A stretch of DNA of 64,000 nucleotides from Chrysomallon squamiferum (lineage: Eukaryota > Mollusca > Gastropoda > Neomphalida > Peltospiridae), in assembly GCA_012295275.1 (NCBI GenBank), contig CM022671.1, positions 19,358,956 to 19,422,955 of the forward strand, given 5' to 3'. Position numbers and translations under genes: made by a program. Below the pieces are notes generated by a model. It did not search any database. It worked only from the letters and a program-made list of their open reading frames with translations, and had not been told where the DNA came from. Numbering within the stretch: position 1 is the stretch's first letter; each line of letters opens with the position of its first letter. Of the stretch, positions 1-12,500 are shown piece after piece.

Positions 1-1179
1 ATCTGTAATTATGGAAAAAGGAACAAGACTGAGATATAATTCCAGTTTATATTTGTGGATATAAACCATAATGGTTTTGTTTTGTCTTTTTATAATAATT
101 TAGTTTTTTGTTTTAATTGGAAACTAACAGCTATTTTTAAATTTGTTCTGTTAACAATTGTGATATTTTCTATACACAAATCAATAATTTGATTTTATTT
201 AAATTTTAATATTATGAATTAAATAGAAGATTTTGATTATTTTATAATTAGAACCAAGTGAAGATGTTTTTTTATTTTAATATTTTTAACTAAATAAAGA
301 ATTGGAAATTTTAAATAAATAAAAAAAAATGTATGATTTTTTAGTAGTTTGTGCTAAATAAGTTTATTGTGATACTTTTAACCAAATAAGTTGATCGCGT
401 TAATATGTTTAACTAAGTAAAGAGTAAACCAAAGAAACTTGACTGTTGTATTATAATTTATTTTTAACATTTTTAACTTGGAAGCTTTATTATTATTTAT
501 TTAATTTCAACATGCATATCAAGTTCATTATTTTATTATTATTAAAAAAAAATAATAATCTCATAGATCAAAGAATTATAATTGTTTAAAGTCATCAATA
601 AATATGTTTTGTATTTGTTTTGTTTGTTATTTATTAATGCAGTTATTTTTGTTTTGTTTCTGTTAAAGAGTAAAATAATCCGATCAGGATAAAAACAACA
701 ACAACGATAAAAGGTTTTTCAAAAATAACAAACAGCTATTTCAAAGTTAAAAACACACTGGATGACGTAGTCATATTTATTTATTTATTTATTTATTTAT
801 TATTATTTTTATTATTTTTAAAATTATATTTAATTAATATAAAACCGGACTTATTATGATGTTATAATTGTTAAAATATTAGCATATGATATCATCTTTA
901 CTGATTCAGTTTAATATTTGGTTAATAACTAAGTTTTGAATAACTTAAGTTTCATGAACGATCGAGCATCATAGATGAAATAAATATAAAATAAGAAATA
1001 TTTTAGGTATTTTTTTTTATTAGTTTAATTTAATGACACTTTAAATTATAGACTATTATATGCTATTGTATATTATTTGTCCAGAATATTATTTTTTTTT
1101 CTAATGAAATATGTTTTTTACTTCACAGAAGTTACTAAAAATGTTGTTGTCATTATTTTATTTGTTTATTTAGTGTCTG

Positions 1180-1287
1180 AAGTGGTTTGAAGCCACTGAA
1201 GAAGACTTGTCACAGTTCACCAGTCATGACTTGCACGCCTTGTCTTCTCTTCAGGAAAGAGAATTTCTTAGTCTTCTGCTTCAGAAG
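1180..1287 (+). pseudogene. LTA4H exon 13 fragment (scar of a lost gene copy)
   Basis: The last 108 bases of LTA4H exon 13 lie here, followed by its normal donor and about 150 bases of intron 13 (to about 1440). The match is to 31048-31155 of the full gene, with a few substitutions. In frame it reads as the end of exon 13, finishing in FLSLLLQK. No other LTA4H exon is nearby. On the left it is joined to block D at 'tagtgtctg'. On the right, intron 13 is joined to a second copy of D sequence from about position 268. The fragment is non-functional and looks like the remains of a whole array unit removed by deletion or unequal exchange. D2 has nothing at the equivalent place. Confidence 0.85.
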
Positions 1288-1440
1288 GTTATTTATTATA
1301 TCAGATTTATTTATTTTTTATTTAATTTTTTTTTTTTTTTATTTGTTTATATTAAATTTTCAATTTATTTATTCATTCTTTTTTTATATTTATTGTTATT
1401 TATTCATTTTATTCATTCATTCATTCATTTATTGAAATTA

Positions 1441-2286
1441 AGTTTTTTTATTTTAATATTTTTAACTAAATAAAGAATTGGAAATTTTAAATAAATAAAA
1501 AAAATGTATGATTATTTTAGTAGTTTGTGCTAAATAAGTTTATTGTGATACTTTTAACCAAATAAGTTGATCACGTTAATATGTTTAACTAAGTAAAGAG
1601 TAAACCAAAGAAACTTGACTGTTGTATTATAATTTATTTTTAACATTTTTAACTTGGAAGCTTTATTATTATTTATTTAATTTCAACATGCATATCAAGT
1701 TCATTATTTTATTATTATTAAAAAAAAAAAAAAAAAAATCTCACAGATCAAAGAATTATAATTGTTTACAGTCATCAATAAATATGTTATGTATTTGTTT
1801 TGTTTGTTATTTAATAATGCAGTTATTTTTGCTTTGTTTCTGTTAAAGAGTAAAATAATCCGATCAGGATAAAAACAACAACAACAACGATAAAAGGTTT
1901 TTCAAAAATAACAAACAAGATCGGCTGTGAACAGTTAAAAACACATTGGAAGACTTAGTCATATTTATTTATTTATTTATTTATTTATTATTATTTTTAA
2001 AATTATATTTAATTAATATAAAACCGGAGTTATTATGATGTTATAATTGTTAAAATATTAGCATATGATGTCATCTTTACTGATTCAGTTTAATATTTGG
2101 TTAATAACTTAGTTTTGAACGATCGAGCATCATAGATGAAATAAATATAAAATAAGAAATATTTTAGGTATTTTTTTTCTTAGTTTAATGTAATGACACT
2201 TTAAATTATAGACTATTATATACTATGCTTTGTCCAGAATATTAATACTAAAAATTTTGTTATATTATTTTATTTGTTTATTTAGT
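1441..2286. repeat. Local direct repeat of 268-1170
   Basis: This stretch repeats about 268-1170 with small differences, for example a longer A run near 1722 and a shorter TTTA tract near 1965. The two copies flank the exon 13 fragment. Only one copy is present in D2, where 'tagtgtctg' runs directly into 'taagtacatgattg'. This pair explains the 1.07 kb fall in offset between the two array units. Confidence 0.85.
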
Positions 2287-5200
2287 GTCTGTAAGTACAT
2301 GATTGTGTATTTGTGTGTACATTTGAAAAATTACCAAACTTTTAAGATCTTCGAATATGGATTCGCTTTATCCAAAATTTTCAAGAGGTAACTATTATTG
2401 GATAATCAGTAGTTAAAATAATCATTTAATTTATTTTTCAACCCATATAAATAGACAGATAGATAGATTGATAGACAAACAATAAAGACAAAATATTAGA
2501 AGGCTACTTATTCCACTGTTAAAACGTTACGTTTTTATAATGGGTGGTGTCATTACATACTGATTTGTATATAAATATGTTAAAAAAAAGTCTACTAAAT
2601 TTTATTGTGACCACGATCTTTCAAAGACGCAGTCACACGGTCAGACATGTTTAACGTCATTACTGAAGCAAAAAGTAAATATAAAGGACAGTACAGTTTA
2701 GTGACTGTTAAGAAAAGTGTTATCTGTTTAATGGTATGTTTGTGTTAATGATTATTTACCCACTGTAGAAACACAAATATTTAAGATACTAGTACCCTGA
2801 ATGAAGTTGAGAAAATAACATTAAAATGTACTATTGATACCACCTGTTATGCAAAAAATAAACTTGAATAAAGTCATTAATATGTAGTATTTGTTTCTAT
2901 AGCATCTATGTTGTGAAATGTATGACAGTGTGGCTTCTGCACTAAGAGAGTGAGGTTACCACACAAAATGTAAATCTTCTGATGCTAATGACGGGACAGA
3001 GTAAAAATTGGAGTATTCCATATGAAAACTGTAAAACTTTTCTGAGTAACAACTCTTTGTTACTTAAAGCTGTCTGCCACTTTTCTGTCATCTACCTAAA
3101 TTTGATCATGAGATAAACTAACACCCAAATACATTACCATTTTTATTGTTATAAGCTTATTATGCCAAGACTTTTAGGAGCTGGTCGATAATAATCTTCA
3201 CATTGTTGTTGACGTCAACTAGGGTATCAGCCTTGCTAATGTTTATCACCAACAGTGGTTGATACTTATGTCGGTCCGACAATAGATGGGGAGTGGACAC
3301 TTACACTGACAAATTGTAACTTAAATGTATTTATGTTTCCTATTCTATAAAGGTCAGTATATAATATTTTAAAAGTAATTAGTGGGGAGTTAGTGCTAGT
3401 TAGACACTATTGGGAGCTTTCCTTAGCACTGGGGACTGTGTGGTCATGTGGCTAGAATTTAAGGGGAGACATTCCCGAGAGCAAGATGTTGCACTCTGGC
3501 CTTTGAAATTTCAGGAGCTTAAACATTTGCTAGTGAAGGTAGTCATTTTTATATTTGGTTAATAGTGGTTTCACATATGTGCTACAGATCAGCAGTTAAT
3601 TTAGGTTTATTGCTTTCTTTTTAATAATTCTACTAAAAGGGGATAATTAAGGTATATTAAAGATAAGACAATAATTATTTTTTACTTGTGGACTTTCATT
3701 TATTTTTAATAGGCTTGCACACAATTTATTAAATGTCTTGGCATAACTTTAAGTAACAGTGCTTACAATTTATAATAATTTAATGGGAACTGTATTAGTT
3801 TTCACATGAAAATTTATTTAAAAATAAACATGACTGAGATACTGAATATTTTCTCAGTAAACACAGCCGATAGCCAATAATCTGGTGTCAGATAGGTGTT
3901 AATTGTGTTCCTACAAAAGACAACAGAACCCCTGCTGTTACATAAACAGTGGAATTAAAATTCAGACTGAAGCTAATTACTTTTGTTAAAGATTACTTTT
4001 AACATATGAAACTGACATCAATTAGGAGTGAATGGACTTCAAAAATTTCTGAACTGATTTAATGATCACCTATTTTATATTGTTAGACCATTTCATTAGT
4101 ATCAGACTAAGGGGGACTATATTAATGGCATTAGAAGTTTCATATTATGTGAGTTCTGCTTGAACGTATGATTATGATGGTATGCATTAATATGGATAGG
4201 GAATATTGAACTGTAGCAGTTTTACTCATGGATAACTCCTCACAGAAGCCTTGACTAATGAACTTTGACAATTGATATTTTTAATATTTAAATGCATATA
4301 ATGGACTTCCCCTTAGGGTTGATCGTAACGAACTGTATATTGATATTAATATTTGATTATATGTTTGTTGAATATATTCATATATAATTATTTTAATTTT
4401 TATCTAAACATCAGGGTTTTTGTATTGATTTGAATTTTGGTTCTGAAGCTGGAGAATCTTTATTATGATTTGTTTTATGAACCTGGTCAGTTTGTCCTCC
4501 TTGAAGGCGCAAGAGTTACAATGTTGTATATGTTAATATTTCTATATGAGGGTTTAACCTAGTATTAAAGCACTTTAATTTGAAAACTTGTCTTGGCTGT
4601 TTATTCATTAGACATTGATTTTATGTAGTCAGTAACTAGTGAATTACGTACGAATATATATATATATTTAGTAATTATATTATACCAACGTATAGGTCTC
4701 ACTTGATCCGCTTCCCTACCCCGTTACATATGGAAGACAGAAAATATAGAAAAAGAATGACTACGTGAATGTGTGCATATATTTATAAGTGAGATCATTG
4801 TGGTTATCAATAAATATATGTGATAAACTCACTTAGATTTATATATATATATAAATCTTCAATATTTACATATAATTCGATAGATATTTATTTAATATCA
4901 AAACAAATTTAAAGGAATATTGTAAACAATATTTCAGTAAGTGCTTGTATTTTCACTGCAAGGCAAAGAGAGAGAAATAATAATAATAATAATAATAATA
5001 ATAACCAGTAATTACAACTGTTTAGTGAAAAATGTATGAAATTTAACTTCTATGCAAAATTCACCTGAGGAGTTATTATAGCAGGACCAAACTCACTGAA
5101 TTCACCTATTAGACCATTTTACACGAGCCAGCATCCTGGCAAATATTAGTTATCAGTCTTAGCTTGATCTGACATCTAAAGAGCATCCTAAAATTTGAGT

Positions 5201-5560
5201 TGAAATGAAATTTAATATACATGAATGCGAATTTACGAAAACATTTTACTGGATTAATATAATGACATCGTGACTAATACAAAAGACCAGTTAAACATAG
5301 ATCTTTAAACAAGGTTTGACGATACATGCACATGTTTCTTTAATTTAAACATTACTATATAGTTGGGTTTTTTGTTGGTTTTTTATGGGTTTTTTCAGCA
5401 TTTTATGTTTTACTTTGGCCAAAACAGAACAAGTGAAAAAAAAAAAAAATAATAATAATAAAGAGAAAACCCATGCTTAAAACAAATATCGATATACCTT
5501 TCAAAACAGTACCAACAGCATTGTGTATCTGAATTTTCAAGAATGATCTTAATTATTTTT
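2287..5560. other. Intergenic block D1, no gene recognised
   Basis: AT-rich sequence without a convincing coding region. It is present again at about 33980-37250, and its left third is present in D3. Simple repeats include TA runs near 4655 and 4840 and an AAT run at about 4979-5003. The most conserved point across all three copies is a TGACGTCA palindrome at 3210-3217. Confidence 0.6.
3208..3219. promoter_or_regulatory. Conserved CRE-like palindrome (D1)
   Basis: The perfect 12-base palindrome GTTGACGTCAAC contains the full CRE consensus TGACGTCA. The 8-base core is unchanged in D2 (34885-34892) and in the far more diverged D3 (63273-63280). CREB/ATF-family factors are known to bind this core. 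A regulatory role here is inference only. Confidence 0.35.
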
Positions 5561-5602
5561 TTAAATTGTTTCTCATAAGCAAATTCACATTGAAACCGAT
5601 TA

Positions 5603-6047
5603 TTATTGTACAGATGACCACGTTTTCTGGACCTCGTTCATCAGAAGTAAGGGCAGACCGGCAGCTCTTCTCACCCAGGTTTTCACGGCATTATCATTCT
5701 GGTACTCTTCAGCTAGGCATTTCTGCTGGGTCTTGCGCCAAATGGAGAAGTCTCAGTTGATGTTCAGTAGAGAAGACAAATCATCTTATCTGTGTTGCCA
5801 TCATTGAATAACAAAAATCTCTTGCCATCATGTGTTTGCGACCACGGTTCCTGCAGATCGACGTTTTGGAGTGCCTGTGGAGAGTAGGCATCATGGTTCG
5901 TCGCTGTTGGTACATGGAACTCTTGAGACTGGGAAAAGTGGGGATTTCGGGGATGTCTTGGTTGCTTTCCTTCATCATCTCAGAGTTCATGATCTGTTGC
6001 ATAGCTGTTGTTTCGGATCGTGCTCTCTTTCTCATTGTACTAACCAA
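5603..6047 (-). pseudogene. Degenerate MULE/FLYWCH-type transposase remnant, copy 1
   Basis: Two minus-strand segments resemble the two ends of Mutator-like (MULE) transposase-derived proteins common in invertebrates. The upstream segment (6047-5781) has KRARSETTAMQQIMN, then a Y-x-x-R-R motif and a GRxxxMxxRDF-like stretch that slips frame. The downstream segment (5749-5603) reads IWRKTQQKC, then EEYQNDNAV, WVRRAAGLPLL and a stop. This is the pattern I associate with the end of the MULE domain. The catalytic middle is missing and the two segments are in different frames, so this is a dead, internally deleted relic. Its base composition is less AT-rich than its surroundings. The family call is from memory and is moderate at best. 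Confidence 0.45.
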
Positions 6048-6080
6048 CTAAAAGTTTCATTATTCGGAGGATGGACATGA

Positions 6081-8900
6081 CCTAACAAAATCAGCAATTG
6101 TGGATGCTTTTTCAAATTACAGTCCACCTGGAAAGTGAAATATTTCAAATTTCTATTAAATGTTTATGACTAAAAATATTTGATTAATAATACTATGCCT
6201 ATACTATCGTCATATTTCCCCACTGAAACAAAAATATTTTTGCATTATGCTACCTTACTGCTGGAATAAAGGATTGTTCTTTTTTTCAGAAATATATTTA
6301 ACTAAATCAGTTATGGGGTAAAGACTGAAGTGCGAAATAATTCACATCAAAGACTAGCTCTTCCATTTAATTATACAAGATCACTGAACAGTCTTTGTGC
6401 ATTTAAATTTTTTTATAACTTCTGATTTATGCTTGATCATTGTCATTATGGATACAAATTGTGGTATGTTTCTGAAGTTGTAGAAGTACATTGTGTAGCT
6501 GATTTTCAATTATACTGTAATAACCACGGTCATGTTGTAAATTAAAAACCTCAATATATATATAGATATATATATATATAAAAATCCCAAAACTATTTTC
6601 TAATATCCTTTTTGCAGATCAGTTCTATCATGCATAGATTAGGAGATATAAACATTTAAAACTGCACAAGGACTTTAGACTCTTTATAATAAGCTTAAAC
6701 AATTTTAATAAAACCAACAAACAAAATATGATTGTTACCATGGATTATTGCTCAGTTACAGTTTACTTTGATGGTAAGAACAAACGGCTGGATTATATAT
6801 ATATATATATTGAAATGAAATGAAATTACTTTAAAAAATGATATTCATATTAGTTTTGTACCATGAAATGTGTCTGTGAGCGCATTAACACAGTCATGTA
6901 CAAACTTTATAACCGAAAAAAAAAAAAAAAAAATGAAAAACCCCTCGATTATGCATTGATAAATACACTCAAGTTTGTTAGTATTTTTATCTTATGGAAG
7001 ACAAAAAAAAAATAAAAAAATAGATTCAATTATTGTTATAATGATCACAGCACATACAGTCAAAGGTAAACTTTAATAAAAGCATGACATCAGCAGAAAT
7101 TAACTATTTAAACAAGAAATCAGAATAACATGACTTCAGTGATTTCTATGTATACATAAATATAATTATTATTAAAATCGTAAAATATCAATAAATGTCA
7201 TTTTGCATTACATTTCTAATATATATATATATATATATACAAATATAATGAAAAAAAAAAAAGATAACTACATTAGAAAAGCCACACCAAAAATGTTATG
7301 GCATTCAAATATATGAAGAAATTCAGTTTTAAATATTAATTAACTATTTACAAATAAAATCATTTATTTTAAAGTTAAAAATGCTACACACAGTAAATAT
7401 GTTCAGAAAGAATAGATGTACATAAAAGAAAGGCATCCGAAGTAATTACTATAACTACTTGAATTTAAAATAAATATAAAATAAGCAATGTATTCTAATA
7501 AGGCACTTTATAAAGTTCCCTGTGCTCGAACTTTTAGGAGTAGTGAAACATTGTGAACAAAATTTGAATAAAACAGAAAATATCCACCTGTGTGTCATTT
7601 ACAGTTTTATTTTTACATTATCAACTTCAAGTGTATTAGAACTACTTTCAGCAGTTTTTTAATAGACTGATGTGTATATATTTGTGTTGGCATGCGGGCA
7701 TGTGTGGATTTTGTTGTTTTTTAAATCTATTGATATTTAAAATAAATAATACTGTTTTTTTTTATAATTCCCTATAAAAATATTTAAATACTATTGATGA
7801 AAACTCTTTTCACCAGTTTAATTTGTTTCCATTGAGTGTTTATCATAAGGTGACTACACTTAAGACAGGAATAAGCAATCCTTGAAAATAATATGCATAA
7901 CTGTGATAAATATTTTTGATATAAAACTCACATTTGCAGAAAATATTTTTTGTTGTTTTTACAGTTCTGACAGTTAGACAACAGTAAGTACAGAATTAAA
8001 AAACGAGCTCATACAAAATTAATTAAATATATATCTTCCAAAGTTACCTGAAAAAGACTACAAATGAAAATAACAATGATTTGAAGTTTGAATTTACATA
8101 AACATGTGTTAAGATATTTCTTAATACAGTTTATATATTTACATGACTATACAGAAGAGGGTAATGTTATGTTCAAATACAAATGTTATCATATGTCAAG
8201 TTGGTTATTTTTCATTGAAATATTTTGTCAGATTGAAATGACCAAACAAATATGAAAGAAATGATAAAAATACTGCAGTGCGAATTAAACTGTTTAATAT
8301 AACAATGCTTATTTCTATAAACATTGAGATTAAAACGTTTTTAGTATTTTTTTTATTAGAAATTAAAATGTAAATTTAGATATTTAATGACTTAATTAAT
8401 TTTCTTAATGTGTTGAAAAACAGTAATTTGTAACGCAACTAATATGTTTAATTGAAGTTGTCATAAAACTTTATCATGGACTGTTTGTACTGAGTTAAAT
8501 ATATATAAATCATTTACAAACTTCTATACAAAATACAAAAACATTTTCTTTTTTTGTTCTGTATTACTATGAGTGTTACATTTAATTGTCACTATCATAA
8601 ACAAGTTAATATTATAGCTGTATGTAAAAATAAAAAGTCATGGAACTGATGGGAAAAAAAAAGCCTACCCCCCAAAAAAAGCCCAGATAAACAGCAGCAA
8701 CAAATGAACAGAAACCTCCAAATCTGTGAGTCATTAAAAAACAAAAAATAAATTAGAATTTGTCCACAATGATGGAAAGTATTGCATAATGATTTTAATT
8801 AATTCCACATCTTAAAAGATGTCGTGTAGTAAAATATCATAAACATATAAAATTAATTATAATTCAATTCAAAATAATTGTTTGATCATACTGGATTAAC
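6081..8900. other. Intergenic / possible TRPV 3' region, no gene recognised
   Basis: AT-rich, with TA runs (about 6554-6580, 6797-6810, 7219-7238) and A runs near 6917 and 7250. The equivalent in copy 2 is about 37760-40640. Part of it may be the 3' untranslated region of the minus-strand TRPV gene, but I could not place its polyadenylation site. Confidence 0.4.
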
Positions 8901-9024
8901 TGGACTTCTCTGTGAGGCTAAAAGATCCAGACATTTTTACATTATCAGATTTTATCTCCAATAGTGAAAACTTCACAAACCTCATACTAAATATTATTGA
9001 TCAATTAACTGTCAGAAATTATTA

Positions 9025-9440
9025 TACAGCTTTAATCAATCACTTTACTTGTATAACAGTCATCAAGTGTTATACTTGTTTTACTAATATCAATCACTAT
9101 ATTTCTGTGATTGTCATCAATAACTATGCTTGTGTAACTATCATTAATCACTATACTTGTACAACTATCATCAGTTAGAAAATACTTGTTTAACTGTCAT
9201 CAGTTACTATATTTTTACAATTGTTGTCTGTTAGAATAGACATGCATAATTGGCACCAGTCTCTATACTTGTTTAATTATCATCAATTACTATGTATAAC
9301 TCATCAATGACTTTGCTTGTATAATTATCATCAATGACTATTCTTTTGGAACTTATAATTGAATGTATTTTGCATGACAGTTATCAGTAACTGTATCTGT
9401 GCAACTATGTATAACTGTCATCAATGATTACACCTCTAAA
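9025..9440. repeat. Minisatellite beside TRPV copy 1 stop codon
   Basis: Imperfect tandem repeat of a roughly 30-36 base unit of the form ATCAATNACTATACTTGTATAACT, about 11-12 units and increasingly degenerate to the right. It lies 80-500 bases downstream of the TRPV stop on that gene's strand, so it is probably in the 3' untranslated region. Open reading frames through it are by-products of the repeat. Confidence 0.7.
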
Positions 9441-9520
9441 TTTAAATAACTTAAAACAATAAGGCATCCTTAAACCACAGAATCCTTTTCTTCTGTTCCA
9501 CCATGAAGAGATATAATGGA

Positions 9521-12500
9521 TTATTGTGAAGCTGATTCTCTATGTTTTGATGAGTTTCTTTTCTTGTGCTTTGGAATTTCTGTTGTGGTTTCTTTTTTCC
9601 AAGATAAAGTGATGCTTGCAGAAGAGAGTGACTTCACAGGTTGTTCTTCTTCTCCTTCACGAACTTTTGTCTTTGATGCTGTTTTGATTACTGCTAATGC
9701 TCTTTTTTCTTCATTTTCTTGTGGAATCCTCACAGAGTATTTTTCCTGAAACTTTATCAAATCCGTCTTGGAAAACCCACGCTCTAAAATTACTATTGTT
9801 TTTGCCCACTTGAAAAGGAAAACAAGGATTAAATAACAGTTTAATTAGAATGTTCTAAAAAATAATCAGTTAAGACAAGAAAATGATTTAATCTGAATGT
9901 CTGGCATAACCTACAGTTTAATCTGTGATAAATAATCTTTAACATTCATGATTTAAGGTTTTTGTGACATATAATTATCATGTAATAATAAAGTTACATA
10001 CTATTTACAAATATCACATTCCTAATTTAAGGTTATTTCTTTAAATGCAACTTTAAGACAAATAATTAAAAAAGAATTTTAAAAAAATGAAAATAATGAA
10101 AGAAAAGATAAAAAAAATAATGGGAAGAAGAAGATCGAAGAAGTAATGAACTTTCTGGCAAATATGAAATTAAGAAACCCAATAAAATAATAAGAAAAGA
10201 TGAATTAAATATCTGACAAACCTGTTTCCTCCATTCTTTATCAGATTTGGCAATTATCTGTTGGTATGTGTTGCCCATCATGGCTATCAGCATGTTCAGT
10301 AGTAAAATTGGTACAAGGACCACAAAGATGGCAAATATCAGCTTTGCCAGGGGGGCACAATTAGCATTATTGAAGGCAACATACTATTTCATAAGAAAAA
10401 AAAAGAAAAAATTGAAATAACAAATATTACTTTTTCTCAGAACAGGCAAGGATTAGTGCTGGTCTAATGTCACACAAAATCAGTTATTCTCAGGGTAACT
10501 TTTGTTAATTTCTCACATTTCATTTGCTAATTCTGTACATCCTATTTGTGATAGGAGGACATCTGACTAATAACTATAATAACTTTATATTAAAATACTA
10601 TATATTTGTTTTATTAACAGTGCCTTGCCTATCATAATCAAATAACAAACAAGTAACTCAAAAATGAATATCTTGGGAATCATTTTACTAAAACTGAAAA
10701 TATGTAAATGGATATCTCTCCTCAAAAAAACAGAATTAGTTTATCACTCATTCAGTTTTTCTCATCATAAGTCAAAAAAATGCCTCTTCTCTCCTAACAA
10801 CAATAAACAATTTATTAAATTATTAGATTAAATAATGACTTATGTTTTTCCTCTGTTTAGACAGAATACCAAACCTTGATCTCTCCTAATGTCATCTGAA
10901 ATAACGTCATCAAAGTCTCTGCAAATTTCTGAATGTCTAAATCATTTCCATTTTTGAACAGGAAAAAGAAAGCTGAAATTTTAAAATAAAATGGATAAGA
11001 TTTTAACCAGTACAATGACCATTTCATAAAAAAATTATAAAACTATTAATTCTTTCCCATTAATTTAAGTGATTAATTTTGTTTATTATTAATATTACTT
11101 TTGTTTAATAATTATTTAAAGGCAGTTTACTTTATAGATTTGTCATGCAAATTATAAAAAAGTAAAACTAAAAAAAAAAAAAAAATAATAATAATAATAA
11201 TAATTTTAATAATAATAATGATAATAGTAATAATAATAATAAAATAAACAAACATAAGATAAAAACACAAATCTAATTGAAAGATTTTATGACAGGCACA
11301 AACATCTATATAAAACATACCTGGTGCAAATCCCATCAAGAAAATTATATAAATAACCCCAAATCTCAGAAGATCCCCTAATAACATTTGGTACACCATG
11401 TTCACAAAGGGACCTACTAGTTTGACACTCCTAAAACAAAAACAGAAAATGGTGCTAAATGTTAAACAGAATTTAAAAAAAATGTATACTGCAAAGGCAT
11501 CTCATGAAAGCTCATACCTGAGATTTTGTACTATTAGTTATTAAAATCAATTTTTAAGAAACCTTAACACAGTATGTAGAGCTAATATTTAAAGAAGAAG
11601 TAGACATGAAACTAAAAATGCAGCCTTGTATTAATGTACTTTAAAATTAAATCTATTACATTCTGGCGTTTTAATTTACAAACAAGAACAACAATGACAT
11701 ATTTTGGTAATAAAATTCAAAGCTGCTGTATAAATTGTTCCAAGACAGCAGCTAACAGTAAATCAATATCTGCAGTTAATGAAATCAAGACAATGTCATA
11801 TAATAGAAATGGAATTTTGAAATGTTGTAATTACTGTTTCATTTATTAGGACTGTAGATGGAAATGTTCTGTGAAGACTATAGTATACCTATGTGAAATA
11901 TAATGGTGGTTATTTTAAATAAATGTGTGAATTTTATAATGTGATCACTCAGAAACTTGACCATACTACAGTAAAATAATACAATATATTTTTTAATAAC
12001 ATATTTATCAATAATAACCAGACGGGTTATGAGAAACTATGCTTATGCTCAAATCAAATCGTTTTTATAATTTTATCTGTAAATATTACTTTAAGTGAAT
12101 TGACGAATTCTAACAATAAAATCAAGCACCATATTATAAGAAATATAAACTGTAAATTTTAACACCATTCTGAGTTAGTACAACAATAAAATATATTTTC
12201 TGAAATACTATGTTATTACTATTATTATTTTTTTTAAATGAAATAAATAAATAAATAAAATTAGTTTAATATTTAACACTGAACCTGGATTCATGCTAAT
12301 AAAAACATGCAGAATTAATAACCAAGGAAAAAAAAATTTAAAAACTAGTAAACTTGCAACAAATGACAGCTGAATTTTTTTATTTATATATATATATCTT
12401 TTTTTTTCAATATGCACTAAAAACAATCTAAAATATAAGAAGGCTCTTTAGATATAGAATTCATTTGTGGCAGCCAGTTAGATATTTCATAAATCATACA

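Noticed and set aside
1187-1473. Plus-strand frames near 1187-1473 and 31043-31445 ending in Phe/Ile/Tyr-rich tails
   Set aside because: Only the exon 13 part is coding-like. The tails are translated intron 13.
5566-6080. Overlapping plus-strand open frames, present in both units
   Set aside because: The minus strand carries the recognisable transposase-like patterns. The plus-strand frames are shadows of it and have no family resemblance.
8912-9178. Plus-strand frame of repeated Asn-His-Tyr-Thr-Cys units (also at 40649-40942)
   Set aside because: It is a translation of the minisatellite unit, which is near a multiple of three. It has no independent support as a gene.
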